From Aliterella sp. RAGGC_92 (GTDB lineage Bacteria; Cyanobacteriota; Cyanobacteriia; Cyanobacteriales; Chroococcidiopsidaceae): 7,616 nucleotides of DNA. Where the stretch lies: positions 1 to 7,616 of the forward strand of contig JAPJOW010000213.1 in NCBI GenBank assembly GCA_030826005.1. The letters are read 5' to 3'. The position numbers were made by a program, and so were the translations under genes. This document shows, piece after piece, positions 6,952 to 7,616 of the stretch. The first letter of the stretch is position 1. Every line of letters starts with the position of its first letter. The notes under the pieces are model-generated. The model ran no database searches. It was not told the origin of the DNA and worked only from the letters and a program-made list of their open reading frames with translations.

Positions 6952-7527
6952 ATACAATCGCATTACAACTTTATATCGCAATGTACCTTTAGGCTGCAAG
7001 CGAAACCAAACCGCTAAAAATGGCTGTTTTGATACCTGAAGATTTCCATCAATAGCATACCGAAAGTGCCGTATTATCAAGCGTTTACTCGGTTCGGCAG
7101 CTTCAAGCCAAGTTTTTTCGTACCTTACTAAATCTATTATCCACTCTGGCTCAATACTATTTATTTTCTCAAGATAAGTTGCAAAAGACTTCGCATCATC
7201 CAAATGCTTTTTGATGCCTTGAGGGTTATAAGTTTCCGCATACTGCCAAAATAACTTAGAAAAGTCTTTATTTAGAGCTTCTGCACTCCTGGGTAAAAGT
7301 TCGCGCACTTCTCCCAATCGCTTGCGTTTTAAGGAAGTAGCAAATAAATTAACGTCTGGTAGTAATAGTTGGGATAATTGCTCAATTTGAGTAGAGTTTA
7401 GTTTTAATTGCGCGCCTACAGTTTCGGGATTGCTAAAAAAGCGCGATAGCGCAAGCGCGCACGCAGGGCTTCGCAATTCTGCATTAGTATATAGTTGCGC
7501 CAATATTGACTGTAAGGCTAATTCCAT
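6943..7527 (-). CDS. Partner protein of an MNIO (DUF692) enzyme, SCO6045 C-terminal-like
   Basis: A 194-residue soluble protein. Its pattern (ALQSILAQLYTNAELR near the start, then TSLKRKRLGEVRELLP at about 64-79, and FSKLFWQYAETYNP) matches what I remember of the C-terminal domain of Streptomyces SCO6045, where it is fused to a DUF692 domain. Here the upstream gene ends like DUF692, which strengthens the call. Such partners are thought to bind and present peptide substrates to the iron oxidase; that role is inferred. The start ATG at 7527 lies inside the upstream gene, ten bases before that gene's end, with no Shine-Dalgarno, so translational coupling is likely. Residues 20-28 (SPACALALS) look like an insertion made by a GC-rich palindromic repeat. 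The last two codons and stop overlap the vapC 3' end. No signal peptide or membrane segment is seen. Confidence 0.72.
   Translation of the reverse strand: MELALQSILAQLYTNAELRSPACALALSRFFSNPETVGAQLKLNSTQIEQLSQLLLPDVNLFATSLKRKRLGEVRELLPRSAEALNKDFSKLFWQYAETYNPQGIKKHLDDAKSFATYLEKINSIEPEWIIDLVRYEKTWLEAAEPSKRLIIRHFRYAIDGNLQVSKQPFLAVWFRLQPKGTLRYKVVMRLYLF
7444..7470. repeat. Probable in-frame short palindromic repeat insertion
   Basis: A GC-rich, repeat-like stretch in an otherwise AT-rich gene. It contains GCGC-AA-GCGC and is flanked by GCGA (7443-7446) and TCGC (7471-7474). It encodes SPACALALS between AELR and RFFSN; removing these 27 bases leaves AELR-RFFSNPETVG, which reads like the uninterrupted family sequence. 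Cyanobacterial genomes carry many short dispersed repeats of this type. Confidence 0.55.
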
Positions 7528-7616
7528 CTTTGATATTGTCTGCCAATTTCTCGCGCTTGCTCAAGTTCGGCGGCTAACTGGCTAAATGGTGGTAAGTTTT
7601 CATCCCGTTCTAACAC
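7518..7616 (-). CDS. C-terminus of a DUF692 / MNIO-family protein (enters from right edge)
   Basis: The last 32 codons of a minus-strand gene, ending in TAG at 7518-7520. The visible tail, beginning VLERDENLPPF and ending in a charged helix (LAAELEQAREIGRQY), resembles the end of DUF692-family proteins, in which a W/R-D-x-N-(I/L)-P-P-F sequence precedes the terminal helix. DUF692 members are now called multinuclear non-haem iron-dependent oxidases (MNIO); MbnB of methanobactin synthesis is the best known. They modify peptides, often at cysteine. The metal-binding residues lie outside the window, so the enzyme itself cannot be checked. The next gene starts inside this one with a ten-base overlap, and that partner's SCO6045 resemblance independently supports the assignment. 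Confidence 0.68.
   Translation of the reverse strand: MLERDENLPPFSQLAAELEQAREIGRQYQRWN

Noticed and set aside
1..7616. CRISPR array, tRNA, rRNA, insertion sequence or transposase
   Set aside because: I found no regularly spaced repeats, cloverleaf, rRNA-like sequence, transposase ORF or terminal inverted repeats with target duplication.

Overview
The window reads as chromosomal DNA of a cyanobacterium. Three observations support this: the linked block acpP-fabF-transketolase (a combination I recall from cyanobacterial genomes), six copies of the cyanobacterial palindrome GCGATCGC (HIP1) in the first 4.3 kb, and a kinase and an HdrB-like protein of cyanobacterial type. I cannot name the species.

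Layout. Bases 2-715 (minus) hold the first 238 codons of a Ser/Thr protein kinase that runs off the left edge. Bases 716-1096 carry no gene. Bases 1097-2005 (minus) encode an HdrB-like protein with two complete CCG cysteine motifs, divergent from the next block. On the plus strand, acpP (2219-2470), fabF (2641-3891) and tkt (4095-6125) follow one another with gaps of 170 and 203 bases. A strong intrinsic terminator (6145-6174) closes this block. Next comes an AT-rich two-gene toxin-antitoxin cassette (6245-6951): a small antitoxin candidate of no family I recognise and a VapC-type PIN toxin, overlapping by ATGA. The right end, on the minus strand, has a 194-residue protein resembling the C-terminal domain of SCO6045 (6943-7527). 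It overlaps the last 32 codons of a gene whose C-terminus looks like the DUF692/MNIO family (7518-7616, entering from the right edge).

Function. AcpP and FabF are carrier and condensing enzyme of fatty acid elongation. Transketolase serves the Calvin cycle and pentose phosphate pathway, so the central block is core metabolism. The HdrB-like protein is probably a redox protein; a role with succinate dehydrogenase is a hypothesis. The toxin-antitoxin cassette looks inserted between the tkt terminator and the convergent right-hand operon, because its stop codon overlaps that of the neighbouring gene.

The most interesting part is the right edge. MNIO enzymes with a small partner protein modify ribosomal peptides, often at cysteines. 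The pair here is translationally overlapped, and its partner carries what looks like a 27-base in-frame palindromic repeat insertion. The catalytic part of the MNIO and any precursor peptide lie beyond the window, so this system is only partly visible.
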